25,996 nucleotides of DNA, from the NCBI GenBank assembly GCA_018378775.1, contig JAGZWV010000023.1:1-25996 (forward strand), read 5' to 3'. The translations under genes were made by a program, and so were the position numbers. This stretch comes from Collinsella sp. GTDB lineage: Bacteria; Actinomycetota; Coriobacteriia; Coriobacteriales; Coriobacteriaceae. This document shows, one piece after another, positions 16,333 through 24,017 of the stretch (positions are counted from its first letter, which is position 1; each line of letters starts with the position of its first letter). The notes under the pieces are model-generated. The model did no database searches. It saw nothing but the letters and a program-made list of their open reading frames with translations, and had not been told where the DNA came from.

Positions 16333-18195
16333 TTAGCAGCCCTCCTTTGCGCAGACGGATGCGGGGGCGGTCGGGGCACCTGGGGCGAGCGCGGGCGCTG
16401 TGCTCCCCCGCTGGCCCTCAAGCTCCTCGCGGCGCAGCTGCGACTGGCAAATCTCGCGATAGAGCTGACAGGTCGCATAGAGCTCGTCATGTGTGCCCAG
16501 GCCGGCAACCGAGCCGTGGTCGAGCACGCAGATCACGTCGGCATCGCGCACGGTCGAGACGCGCTGGCTCACAATCACCGTGGTCAGCGGCAGCCCGCCC
16601 TTGGCGGCACCGCGCATGCTGCGCTCGCGAATGGCATGGCGAAGCGCCGCGTCGGTCTTAAAGTCGAGCGCCGACGCGGAGTCATCCATGATCAATATCT
16701 GAGGCGAACCAACCAAGGCACGCGCGATAGTCAGGCGCTGACGCTGGCCACCGCTAAAGTTCTTGCCGCCCGCTTCGACCGGGGCATCCAAGCCCTGCGG
16801 CTTGTTGCGCACGAACTCGCCGGCCTGCGCCATATCGAGCGCCGCCCAGATCTCCTCATCGGTTGCCGACTCGCCGCGCCAGGTCAGATTACTGCGGATT
16901 GTGCCGCTCACGAGTGACGCGCGCTGCGGGACGGTCGCGACCACGTGGCGCAGCTGATCGAGCGGCCAGGCGCGCACATCGGCACCCATCACGCTCACGC
17001 TGCCGACGCCCGCATCGTACAGGCGCGGGATGAGCGAAACGAGCGTGGACTTGCCGCTGCCCGTGCCGCCGATAATGCCGAGCGTTTTGCCCAGCGGCAA
17101 CTCCAGAGTCACATCGTTGACGGCGTTGGCCGCGCCCGCGCCAAAGGAGAAGCTCGCATGGCTAAAGCTCAAGGCGGGCACCGGGGCGGCATCGCCCATC
17201 GCACCCGGCTCGGGCAGAGCGACCGGCTGGTTACCCGCGTCGGTAATGCTCGGCACGCAATTGAGCACCTCGTTGATACGCGACGCGCTGGCGCTCGCCT
17301 TGGTAAAGACCACGACCAGGTTGGCGACATACACGATGGAGGTGAGCGTCTGGGTCATGTAGTTCACAAACGCCATGACCTGGCCCTGCGTAAGCTCGCC
17401 CACGTTGACCTGAATGCCGCCCACCCACAGGATGGCGCACACACCCAGGTTCATCACCAAAAACGTGACGGGGTTGAGAATCGACGAGAGCTTGCCCACC
17501 GCGATGGCGGTATGGGCCTGATCGTCGGCGGCTTGGGCAAAGCGCTCGCGCTCGTGGTCTTCGCGCACAAACGCACGGACCACGCGGGCGCCCGAAAGAC
17601 CCTCGCGGCAAATGAGCGCAATGCGGTCGAGCTTTGCCTGCAACTGCTTGTAATACGGAATGCAGCGCGCCATGACAAACCAGAACACCAGGCCGATGGC
17701 GGGCGTGCAAATCAAAAAGATGGTACCGAGCTTAAGGTCGATGGCAAGGGCCGCGCACATAGAGCCCACCGCCAAGAAGGGCCAACGGATGAGCATGCGT
17801 ACGCCCAGCGCCACAGCGAGCTGCACCTGGTTGACGTCGTTGGTAATGCGCGTGATGAGCGACGGCGTGCCAAAGCGATCGAGCTCAGCATAGCTCAGCT
17901 TGTTGATGTGTTGGTAGAGTGCGCCGCGAATGTCGGTGCCCATGCCCTGCGAGGTCAGCGCCGCCATCTTTTGGCAGACGAGCGTAAACGAGATGCCGAT
18001 CACGGCCATGGCGGCGAGCACCATGCCGTAGTGGACGACGGCACTCACGTCGTGCGCACCGATACCTTTATCAATCATCTGGGCAATCACCAGCGGCGTC
18101 AGCAGGTCAAAGATCACTTCGATCAACTTGCACGCAGGGCCAATCACCATATACCGGCGAAATTTACCACCAAAACGCCCGAGCAGCTCAATCAT
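16333..18195 (-). CDS. ABC exporter half-transporter, subunit 1 (degenerate ATP site)
   Basis: This 620-residue half-transporter has a membrane domain at about 15-310 and an ATP-binding domain at about 340-590. Walker A is GGTGSGKST (376-384), the signature is FSGGQ (480-484), and Walker B is ILIMDDSASALD, where the catalytic Glu is replaced by Asp at 505. That replacement is usual in one subunit of heterodimeric ABC exporters. I chose the ATG at 18193-18195, which has GGGAG 9 nt upstream. A TTG 11 codons earlier has no site. The C-terminal 30 residues are an Ala/Pro-rich tail ending in KEGC. The gene is directly followed by its partner, so the operon encodes one heterodimer in the cytoplasmic membrane. 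Multidrug or peptide export is the likely role. Confidence 0.88.
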   Translation of the reverse strand: MIELLGRFGGKFRRYMVIGPACKLIEVIFDLLTPLVIAQMIDKGIGAHDVSAVVHYGMVLAAMAVIGISFTLVCQKMAALTSQGMGTDIRGALYQHINKLSYAELDRFGTPSLITRITNDVNQVQLAVALGVRMLIRWPFLAVGSMCAALAIDLKLGTIFLICTPAIGLVFWFVMARCIPYYKQLQAKLDRIALICREGLSGARVVRAFVREDHERERFAQAADDQAHTAIAVGKLSSILNPVTFLVMNLGVCAILWVGGIQVNVGELTQGQVMAFVNYMTQTLTSIVYVANLVVVFTKASASASRINEVLNCVPSITDAGNQPVALPEPGAMGDAAPVPALSFSHASFSFGAGAANAVNDVTLELPLGKTLGIIGGTGSGKSTLVSLIPRLYDAGVGSVSVMGADVRAWPLDQLRHVVATVPQRASLVSGTIRSNLTWRGESATDEEIWAALDMAQAGEFVRNKPQGLDAPVEAGGKNFSGGQRQRLTIARALVGSPQILIMDDSASALDFKTDAALRHAIRERSMRGAAKGGLPLTTVIVSQRVSTVRDADVICVLDHGSVAGLGTHDELYATCQLYREICQSQLRREELEGQRGSTAPALAPGAPTAPASVCAKEGC

Positions 18196-18417
18196 AAAAA
18201 GGCGCTCCCTATCATCATCTCTCTTCAATCTGATTCATGATAGTACGGAGAACCCTGGAGATGCGTAAGCAACTCGCTACAGAACAAGCCCCCGAAACAA
18301 TCAGGAAACTAGGCACAGAGACAAAGCACCCGAACATGTTTTGGCAAAGCCGACGAGCAGCACTAGACAAGGGATTGAATTGTTCAGATTAACGCGCCTC
18401 TACGGGCGCATTTTGGA
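18196..18417. other. Upstream region of the ABC exporter operon, no gene seen
   Basis: I see no gene in this stretch. A small GCGCC/GGCGC hairpin lies at 18392-18407. It must carry the promoter of the ABC operon on the minus strand, but I find no convincing hexamer pair. Confidence 0.4.
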
Positions 18418-18524
18418 CGATGTGGTCCCGGTGCCGGCGGGCTGTTTGGTAGTCGAGCGATTCCGCAGGCAAAGCCGAGGACCAGCGAGACACCAAACAG
18501 CCCGCCGGCACCGGGACCACATCG
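18418..18524 (-). repeat. Structured 3' stem-loop element, copy C
   Basis: The outer arms 18418-18450 and 18492-18524 are a perfect 33-bp inverted repeat. The 41-nt interior on the minus strand has GGTCCTCGGC and then TTTGCCTGCGGAATCGCTCGA, matching the conserved loop strings of copies A, B and D but without an inner hairpin. It lies about 20 nt after the 3' end of ffs, in the same sense. Confidence 0.75.
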
Positions 18525-18544
18525 CGGCACCAAAAAACGCCCGT

Positions 18545-18646
18545 GCGCTCGATGGATTCGGATGCCCGACAGAGGCTCCTTATGGCTGCTTCCTTCCGGA
18601 TCTGACCAGATTCGGAACATGTCGTCATCCGAACCCATCGAACGCG
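18545..18646 (-). ncRNA. ffs: Signal recognition particle RNA (small bacterial type)
   Basis: On the minus strand, 18584-18610 contains GGTCAGATCCGGAAGGAAGC, the invariant SRP RNA domain IV signature that binds Ffh. The ends pair: TTCGATGGGTTCGGATG near the 5' side with CATCCGAATCCATCGA near the 3' side, giving one long hairpin of about 102 nt as in the short bacterial class. TTTTTT (18532-18537) follows the 3' end as a terminator-like run. The RNA forms the particle with Ffh that targets membrane and secreted proteins. The exact ends are estimated from the pairing. Confidence 0.93.
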
Positions 18647-18661
18647 CTAGGCGCTCGATAT

Positions 18662-18690
18662 ATCTTACCCGCTCCCGCCCGATGGGGCAA
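18662..18690 (-). promoter_or_regulatory. Candidate ffs promoter
   Basis: On the minus strand TTGCCC (18685-18690) and TAAGAT (18662-18667) are 17 bp apart, just upstream of the ffs 5' end at about 18646-18655. The spacing and distance are right for a sigma-70-type promoter. Confidence 0.5.
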
Positions 18691-18695
18691 GGTAG

Positions 18696-18772
18696 CTAAT
18701 TTGGGACGGGGCTTTTTTGACTACTCGGGCAATCAGATCGACAAGTAGTCAAATAAGGCCCATCCCAATTAG
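18696..18772. repeat. Large two-stem palindrome upstream of ffs
   Basis: CTAATTTGGGACGGGGC (18696-18712) pairs with GGCCCATCCCAATTAG (18757-18772), and nested inside TTGACTACT (18717-18725) pairs with AGTAGTCAA (18744-18752). It lies between the ffs promoter and the IS110 left end. The loop strings differ from the copy A-D family, so it seems a separate palindrome class. TTTTTT lies between the two stems on the plus strand. Confidence 0.65.
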
Positions 18773-18889
18773 ACTGGTCTGACGCCGTGCCACGAAAGGG
18801 GCCTATCTACTACGTTTAAGCCGAGGGGGTCAACCATAGCCGGCTTTTTCGAAAATCGACAAGCCGTCTACCTGCACTGATAATTGTTC

Positions 18890-19060
18890 TCGGGGGAAGC
18901 GGGCACTGCGGGGCGCGGCAACGGCGCGCGATTTCCGCGTCGCAGCGCTACCCTGATGCTGAATGCCGGGACGATGACCCACTGACCTGCTGACGCCTCT
19001 TCGGCCGTCCTCAAATCCGACCTGTCTCGCCCCGGCATCCGCGTCCCGGAGTCCTGCCAT
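18890..19060 (+). ncRNA. Candidate bridge RNA region of the IS110 element
   Basis: The left non-coding part of the element can fold. ATGCCGGG (18963-18970) pairs with CCCGGCAT (19031-19038), enclosing 60 nt with an inner hairpin GACGCC/GGCCGTC (18992-18997 and 19003-19009). IS110 elements are known to encode a bridge RNA here, with loops that pair to target and donor DNA. Location and structure fit, but I could not identify the guide loops, and the ends are a guess. Confidence 0.35.
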
Positions 19061-19179
19061 GACCTAATAGGAGCATGAGCGCGGACAATCGGACAAGCCA
19101 ATTGGATTGTAGCGCTCCCGTCAGTGCAATGTCTGGGAGACCCGGGCGCGGAGCAGGCGGCAGACCGAGGGGAGCGAAA

Positions 19180-20417
19180 ATGGAAGGCGAAACGGTCATC
19201 GCGGGCGTCGACACGCACAAGGACGTGCATGTTCTGTGCCTGCTCGACGGCCTCGGGAGGAAGATCTGGAGCGGGAGCTTCGGGGCCGACCCCGAGGGCT
19301 ACGACAGGCTGGCGGAGGCGATAGGCGACCCGGGGAGCTGCATGGTCGTCGGCGTCGAGGGCACGGCATCGTACGGGGCCGGGCTGACGAGGAGGCTCGT
19401 GGAGCTCGGGTACAACGTCGTCGAGGTGCTCAGGCCCAAGAGGGACAAGGTGAGGCCCGGCGAGGGGAAGAGCGACCCGCTGGACGCCGAGCGCGCGGCG
19501 CGCAAGGCGGCGTCCGGGAAGGGCTGCTCCGTGCCGAAGTCGCAGGACGGCTGGGTCGAGGCGGTGCGCCAGCTCTACGTCGCGCGCAGGCTGGCCGTCG
19601 CGACGTCCACGTCCTGCGTGGCCTGCGCGAAGTCGATGCTCACGACGGCCCCGGGCGCCCTGAGGGAGCGGTCAGGGGCCGCGAGCGGCCGAAGGACCTC
19701 ATGCCGCTGCTCGCGCGCGGGAGGAAGGCGGGCGACGCGCTCGAGGAGAGCGTGCTGGCCTCGCTGCGGTCCGTCGCGGCGGTCTGGAAGGAGGCCCGCA
19801 GCCAGGCCGAGTCCCTCGACGAGCGCATCCGCGCGCTGCTGGAGGCGAACGCGCCCGCGCTGCTCGGCGTCGAGGGCTGCGGCACCACGACCGCCGCCGC
19901 CCTGGTCGTGGCCGCCGGCGACAACCCCGGCAGGCTGAAGGGCGAGGCGGCGTTCTCGATGATGTGCGGCGCCTCCCCGATCCCCGCGTCGAGCGGGAAG
20001 ACGGACCGGCACAGGCTCAACCGCGGCGGCAACCGGCAGGCGAACTGGGCGCTCTACGAGATCGCGATCAAGCGCATGGCGTACGACGAGAGGACGAGGA
20101 GGTACGTGGCGAGGCGGACCTCCGAGGGGAAGTCCCGGCGGGAGGCGGTCCGCTGCCTGAAGCGCTACATAGCGCGGGAGGTGTACCACGTGCTCATGGA
20201 CCCGAACCCCGACGGCGCCGCGCCGGAAGGCCCCGAGCTCGCGAAGATGCGCAAGGCGATGCGGGTGACTCAGAAGAAAGCCGCCGCGGAGCTCGGCCTG
20301 TCCGCAGCCACACTCGGGCACTTGGAACGGGGGAAACGGCGGTCGACGAAACTGGAGAGGAGGTATTACGAGCTCCTGTGCGAATTGAAGGGAGCGCTCC
20401 CGCAAACTGCCTCTTGA
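19180..20417 (+). pseudogene. IS110-family transposase, frameshifted, with C-terminal helix-turn-helix
   Basis: About 412 residues are encoded in two frames. The N-terminal part from the ATG at 19180 (GGGGAG upstream) has the DEDD nuclease fold with D11 in GVDTHKD, E60 in GVEGTASYG, and D99 and D102 in KSDPLDAERAA. The frame breaks near 19671-19673. Adding one T to CGGTCAGG restores LRERFRGRERPKDLMPLL and joins the second frame. That frame carries the Transposase_20 region GCGTTTAAALVVAAGDNPGRL and ASPIPASSGKTDRHRLNRGGNRQAN with the serine of SSGK. The last 50 residues look like an XRE-type HTH (VTQKKAAAELGLSAATLGHLERGK), which is unusual for this family. The single-base loss could be real or a sequencing error. 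Confidence 0.85.
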
Positions 20418-20558
20418 CAACTTATAGGAGCGTCGGTTTTATTTTCGCATATTCCGGGATGGTCGAGGGTGCTCGGCTAAACGTAGTAGATGGCCGCATT
20501 TCGTGGCAAGCGGTCCGGCTCGAGACCCAAGGCAGTCAGCCTCGGATAGCCATTCTCG

Positions 20559-20627
20559 AAGTTGCGGTGGAATACGGACTGAATTGGCACCTTAAAGGCA
20601 AAAACACTCCGTATTTCACCGCAACTT
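20559..20627. repeat. REP-like palindrome downstream of the tadA-glycerate kinase gene
   Basis: AAGTTGCGGTGGAATACGGA (20559-20578) and TCCGTATTTCACCGCAACTT (20608-20627) pair at 19 of 20 positions around a 29-nt loop. The right arm matches 18 bases at 113-130 exactly, so this is a dispersed repeat. It starts 17 nt past the stop of the fusion gene on the minus strand. Confidence 0.75.
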
Positions 20628-20643
20628 ATCGAGGGGATGGGTT

Positions 20644-22419
20644 TTAGAGGCGGCCAAGGTCGTAGGCTTGGGCGGCGGCTTCGCCGGCGCAGATGAGGTT
20701 GGTTGTGGCTTCCTGGGGATCGAGCGCCAGCTCAAGGCCCATGGGCTTGCGGCAGACCGGCAAAACCAGGTCGACGCCCTGCCCATATACCGCATCCAGG
20801 TTGTCAGCACGACCGCCCACGACGGCGACCACCGGCTTGCCATAGCGCTTGGCACGGCGGGCCACACCAACCGGCGCCTTGCCGGCAGCGGATTGCTCGT
20901 CCATATTGCCCTCACCCGTAATGACCAGGTCGACATCGCGCACGTGCTCGTCAAACCCAATCAGATCAAGCACCGTCTCCACGCCCGAGCGCAGCTCCGC
21001 ACCGAGCGCTAGCAGCGCGGCGCCCAGGCCGCCGGCGGCGCCGGCGCCGGGCACACCGAGCACCGAGCCAAACGTCCGCGCACCCTCGGGCACGCGCAAC
21101 AACCCCTGAGCCCGCGCCCCGGTAATTGCCGCATCGAGCAGGCGACCATAGCCGACCATCCAGCTGTCGTACCCGCGCAACACCTTGTCGTCATCCGTCG
21201 GCAAGCCCTTCTGCCCACCAAACACCGCCAGTGCGCCTCGACGCCCCACGAGCGGATTCTCGACATCGGAAAGCACCACGACGCGCGCGCCATTCAGCGC
21301 CCGAAGCGCTGGTGCCAAATCGATGCTCGCCACGTGTTCAAGGCCTGCGAGACCGGGGGCGATATTGCAGCCACGCTTATCGACAACGTGCGCGCCCAGC
21401 GCCTGCAGCATGCCGGCGCCACCGTCGTTGGTGGCGCTGCCGCCCAAACCAATATAGATAGTCTTTGCCCCGCCACGAACCGCACGGAGCATCAGCTCAC
21501 CCACGCCATAGGTCGAAGCCGCAAGCGCCGCCGATTCCGTGCAAGGCGAATACCCAATACCCGCCGCCTCGGCCATCTCAATAACAGCAGATTCGCGCTC
21601 GCCGTCCACCAGCATCCGGGCAGACACCCGGTCGCCCAAGGGGCCTGCAGCCTCGCAGGTCGAGAGCTCACCGCCACACGTGGCAACGGCATCGAGTGTT
21701 CCCTCGCCACCATCCGCCAGCGGCAGCGCGCTTACTTGGGCATCGGGCCACACGCGGCGCACGCCCTCGGCAACGGCCGCCTCCGCCTGCGCACTCGAAA
21801 CGCTACCCTTAAAGGAATCGATCGCCAACAGCACACGGCGGGGCCGCCGCTGTACGGGGCCAAAGTTGAGCGTCTCGCCAGTGGGATCCCCAACACCCGC
21901 GAGCGCCTCGGCATGAGCGGCGTGCGCGTCAAGCTCGACTCCGCGGCCGATGCCGTCGACACCGCGCAGGCCAGCAAAATAACCGCTCAGCACCGCGCGA
22001 CACTCGTCCGCCAGCACGCCGGCGGTCACATTAAACCGATGGTTCAGGCGCGAATCGGCATTGAGGTCATACAGCGAGCCCAGCGCACCCGCTTTGGCAT
22101 CGGTCGCACCATACACGCAACGCCCCACGCGCGCGTTAACCATAAGCCCCGCGCACATGCAGCAGGGCTCGAGCGTCACGTAGACCGCGCAATCGGAAAG
22201 GCGCCAGCGACCGAGCGACTGAGCGGCGGCGCACAGGGCCGAAAACTCGGCATGCGCCGAAGGATCCTGGTCGAGCTCGCGGCGATTATGCGCCCTCGCG
22301 ACGATCTCTCCCGCACGCACCACTACGGCACCGATCGGCACCTCGCCCACCGCTGCGGCGGCACTCGCCTCCGCCAGCGCCTCGCGCATGAACTTCTCAT
22401 CGATTTCGGTGATCGTCAT
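20644..22419 (-). CDS. Fusion of tRNA adenosine deaminase (TadA) and glycerate kinase
   Basis: This single 591-residue frame holds two enzymes. Residues 1-150 are a TadA/CDA-type deaminase with H56 and E58 in SAHAEF and the zinc motif PCCMC (C86, C89), which makes inosine at the wobble base of tRNA-Arg(ACG). After a linker of about 40 residues, residues 191-591 form a GlxK/GarK-type glycerate kinase: LLAIDSFKGSVSS, ALPLADGGEGT, IGLGGSATNDGGAGMLQALGA and ITGEGNMDEQSAAGKAPVGVA. That enzyme phosphorylates D-glycerate. Both halves look complete and in register, so this is not an assembly error on its face. I chose the ATG at 22417-22419 (GGGGAGG 6 nt upstream). An earlier in-frame ATG overlaps the tRNA promoter region. 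It is divergent from tRNA-Ser. Confidence 0.9.
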   Translation of the reverse strand: MTITEIDEKFMREALAEASAAAAVGEVPIGAVVVRAGEIVARAHNRRELDQDPSAHAEFSALCAAAQSLGRWRLSDCAVYVTLEPCCMCAGLMVNARVGRCVYGATDAKAGALGSLYDLNADSRLNHRFNVTAGVLADECRAVLSGYFAGLRGVDGIGRGVELDAHAAHAEALAGVGDPTGETLNFGPVQRRPRRVLLAIDSFKGSVSSAQAEAAVAEGVRRVWPDAQVSALPLADGGEGTLDAVATCGGELSTCEAAGPLGDRVSARMLVDGERESAVIEMAEAAGIGYSPCTESAALAASTYGVGELMLRAVRGGAKTIYIGLGGSATNDGGAGMLQALGAHVVDKRGCNIAPGLAGLEHVASIDLAPALRALNGARVVVLSDVENPLVGRRGALAVFGGQKGLPTDDDKVLRGYDSWMVGYGRLLDAAITGARAQGLLRVPEGARTFGSVLGVPGAGAAGGLGAALLALGAELRSGVETVLDLIGFDEHVRDVDLVITGEGNMDEQSAAGKAPVGVARRAKRYGKPVVAVVGGRADNLDAVYGQGVDLVLPVCRKPMGLELALDPQEATTNLICAGEAAAQAYDLGRL

Positions 22420-22432
22420 CGTTCGCCTCCCC

Positions 22433-22460
22433 TGTTGCAAATCCAAAACGATGCTATCAT
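22433..22460 (+). promoter_or_regulatory. Candidate tRNA-Ser promoter
   Basis: TGTTGC (22433-22438) and TATCAT (22455-22460) are 16 bp apart, and the -10 box ends 10 nt before the mature 5' end. The -35 match is weak. Confidence 0.35.
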
Positions 22461-22470
22461 TACGACTCAC

Positions 22471-22560
22471 GGAGAGATGGCAGAGCGGTTGAATGCGGCG
22501 GTCTTGAAAACCGTTGAGCGCGAGAGCGTTCCGGGGGTTCGAATCCCCCTCTCTCCGCCA
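22471..22560 (+). tRNA. tRNA-Ser (UGA anticodon), CCA encoded
   Basis: The acceptor arm GGAGAGA (22471-22477) pairs with TCTCTCC (22550-22556), with discriminator G at 22557 and encoded CCA at 22558-22560. The anticodon loop CTTGAAA gives TGA at 22505-22507. The T arm is GGGGGTTCGAATCCCCC. The long variable arm GAGCGCGAGAGCGTTC marks a class II tRNA, consistent with serine. It ends 2 nt before the convergent TetR gene's stop codon. Confidence 0.97.
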
Positions 22561-22562
22561 CC

Positions 22563-23147
22563 TTAGTGATTCACCGGTGTCATGGTTCGCTCAAACAGTG
22601 CATCGACCACGTCGGCGATTTCGGATCGGCGCTCTAGGACGTGGCCCGATTCCCACCACATGGTAAAAAGCCGAATAATGCCACCGGCGACAAACTCAGA
22701 CGTTGTCTCGAGCGATACGGGCGCGAGCGCGTCCTCGTCAAGCGCGCTCATCACGCGCCCGCGTATGGAGCGCGCGATGCGGTCGCAAATCATGCTGGTC
22801 AGCATACCCGACATGCTGCTCGCCAAAATGTTATCCATGAGCTGCTCATGCGCCAGAATCAGATCCATGGCATCGGCGAACACTTCGTGGCGAAGCGCGC
22901 GCACGTCCTCGGCGCCCTCCGCGCCATCCGCATCGGCCCGCTTTTGCGGCAGGCCCGACATGAGTTCATCGATATAGAAGGCAAAGTAATCGTTCTTGTC
23001 GCGGAAGTGCTTGTAGAACGTCGTCCGACGAATCATAGCGCGGTCGCACAGCATGGCAACCGTCACGTCCTCAAACCGATGCTCTTCGAGCAGCTCAGTA
23101 AAGGCCTCGAACAGGGCCCGATAGGTTTTCTTGATACGAAGGTCCAT
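22563..23147 (-). CDS. TetR/AcrR-family transcriptional regulator
   Basis: This 194-residue protein has an N-terminal TetR-type DNA-binding domain: a first helix (KKTYRALFEAFTELLEE), then a helix-turn-helix at about 28-47 in VTVAMLCDRAMIRRTTFYKHF, where TTFYKHF is the typical recognition helix. The C-terminal ligand and dimerisation part is not distinctive. I chose the ATG at 23145-23147 because AGGAGG lies 9 nt upstream. Longer in-frame starts lack one. It stands alone between tRNA-Ser and lemA, so its target is not evident. Self-regulation or control of the divergent lemA region is possible. Confidence 0.85.
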   Translation of the reverse strand: MDLRIKKTYRALFEAFTELLEEHRFEDVTVAMLCDRAMIRRTTFYKHFRDKNDYFAFYIDELMSGLPQKRADADGAEGAEDVRALRHEVFADAMDLILAHEQLMDNILASSMSGMLTSMICDRIARSIRGRVMSALDEDALAPVSLETTSEFVAGGIIRLFTMWWESGHVLERRSEIADVVDALFERTMTPVNH

Positions 23148-23360
23148 ATATATCGCCCTCCTCAAGGAGAAGACAGCGCTCACTAATCTGTCGCATATCT
23201 TACACCTGTATCGTCCGCCCCCCTGGCGAATGGCCTCACCTTGGTGGAAACATAACGCTTACCGGAAAGTTCGGTATCGCCAAAGGTTGCGGGTATACTA
23301 GTAGCGTTACACCAACGGCAGCCGGCGGAAGACGCCGCGGCCATTCGAAACGGAGACACC

Positions 23361-23912
23361 ATGATTCCCGTCATCATCGGCATCGTTGTTGTCATTGTGA
23401 TTGTCTGCGCCATCGCCGGCATCTACAACAACATGGTCACCAAGCGTAACCGCATCGATAACGCCTGGCAGAACATCGATACGCAGCTGCAGCGCCGCAA
23501 CGACCTGATCCCCAACCTGGTCGAGACCGTCAAGGGCTACGCCAAGCACGAGCAGGAGACGCTCTCCGCCGTGATCAGCGCGCGCAACACCGCCGTCAAG
23601 GCCACCACGCCCGAGGCCAAGATGGAAGCCGACAACGTGCTGACCGGTGCGCTGCGCCAGCTCTTTGCCGTGGCCGAGGCCTACCCCGACCTTAAGGCAA
23701 ACACCAACTTTACGCAGCTGCAGGCATCGCTCGAGGATACCGAGAACAAGATTAGCTATGCACGCCAGAGCTACAACGACTGCGTGCTCAGCTACAATAA
23801 CGCCATTCAGACGTTCCCGGCTGTCATCTTTGCCGGCATCTTCCAGTTTAAGGAGCGCCAGGGCTTCGAGGCCGCCGAAGCAGCCCGCCAGGCCCCGACC
23901 GTCAAGTTCTAG
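23361..23912 (+). CDS. lemA: LemA-family membrane protein
   Basis: This 183-residue protein has one N-terminal membrane helix (about 4-20) and a helical-bundle domain with the LemA family marks NRIDNAWQNIDTQLQRRNDLIPNLVETVKGYA and the later YNNAIQTFPAVIFA. The N-terminus lies outside in studied members and the role is still unclear. The start ATG has GGAG 5 nt upstream. The TATACT at 23294-23299 may be its -10 box. It is followed by a strong terminator, so it seems to be a single-gene unit, without the metalloprotease or TPM-domain partner often found next to lemA. Confidence 0.92.
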   Translation: MIPVIIGIVVVIVIVCAIAGIYNNMVTKRNRIDNAWQNIDTQLQRRNDLIPNLVETVKGYAKHEQETLSAVISARNTAVKATTPEAKMEADNVLTGALRQLFAVAEAYPDLKANTNFTQLQASLEDTENKISYARQSYNDCVLSYNNAIQTFPAVIFAGIFQFKERQGFEAAEAARQAPTVKF

Positions 23913-23948
23913 TAGTTTGGCAGCGCATCCTTAATCGGCTAAATGCAT

Positions 23949-23994
23949 AAACCGCCCCGTCGAATGCATACTTCGACGGGGCGGTTTCCTTTTT
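23949..23994 (+). terminator. Intrinsic terminator of lemA
   Basis: AAACCGCCCCGTCGAA (23949-23964) and TTCGACGGGGCGGTTT (23972-23987) form a perfect 16-bp stem with a 7-nt loop, followed by CCTTTTT. It lies 37 nt after the lemA stop. Confidence 0.92.
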
Positions 23995-24017
23995 CGCGAA
24001 GGTCCCCCTCTAAGCGC

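Larger units (their letters stand above)
18870..20435 (+). mobile_element. IS110-family insertion sequence (ends approximate)
   Basis: A DEDD transposase gene with a long non-coding left side (about 300 bp) and almost no right side matches IS110 proper, where the bridge RNA lies before the transposase gene. These elements lack clear terminal inverted repeats, so I cannot fix the borders. The octamer ATAGGAGC occurs at 19067-19074 and just past the gene at 20424-20431. TTGACA at 20414-20419, overlapping the stop codon, could be the right-end -35 box of a circle-junction promoter. The transposase is frameshifted, so this copy is probably inactive. Confidence 0.65.

Noticed and set aside
14536..16917. 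793-codon plus-strand frame antisense to the ABC exporter genes
   Set aside because: It is a mirror of codon bias in the ABC genes, with no ribosome site or recognisable domain.
18341..18748. Frames on both strands across the ffs and copy C region
   Set aside because: They cover the SRP RNA gene and a perfect inverted repeat; the openness is due to composition.
18870..20435. Retron or diversity-generating element near the IS
   Set aside because: No reverse transcriptase motifs (YxDD) are present. The gene is clearly a DEDD transposase of the IS110 type.
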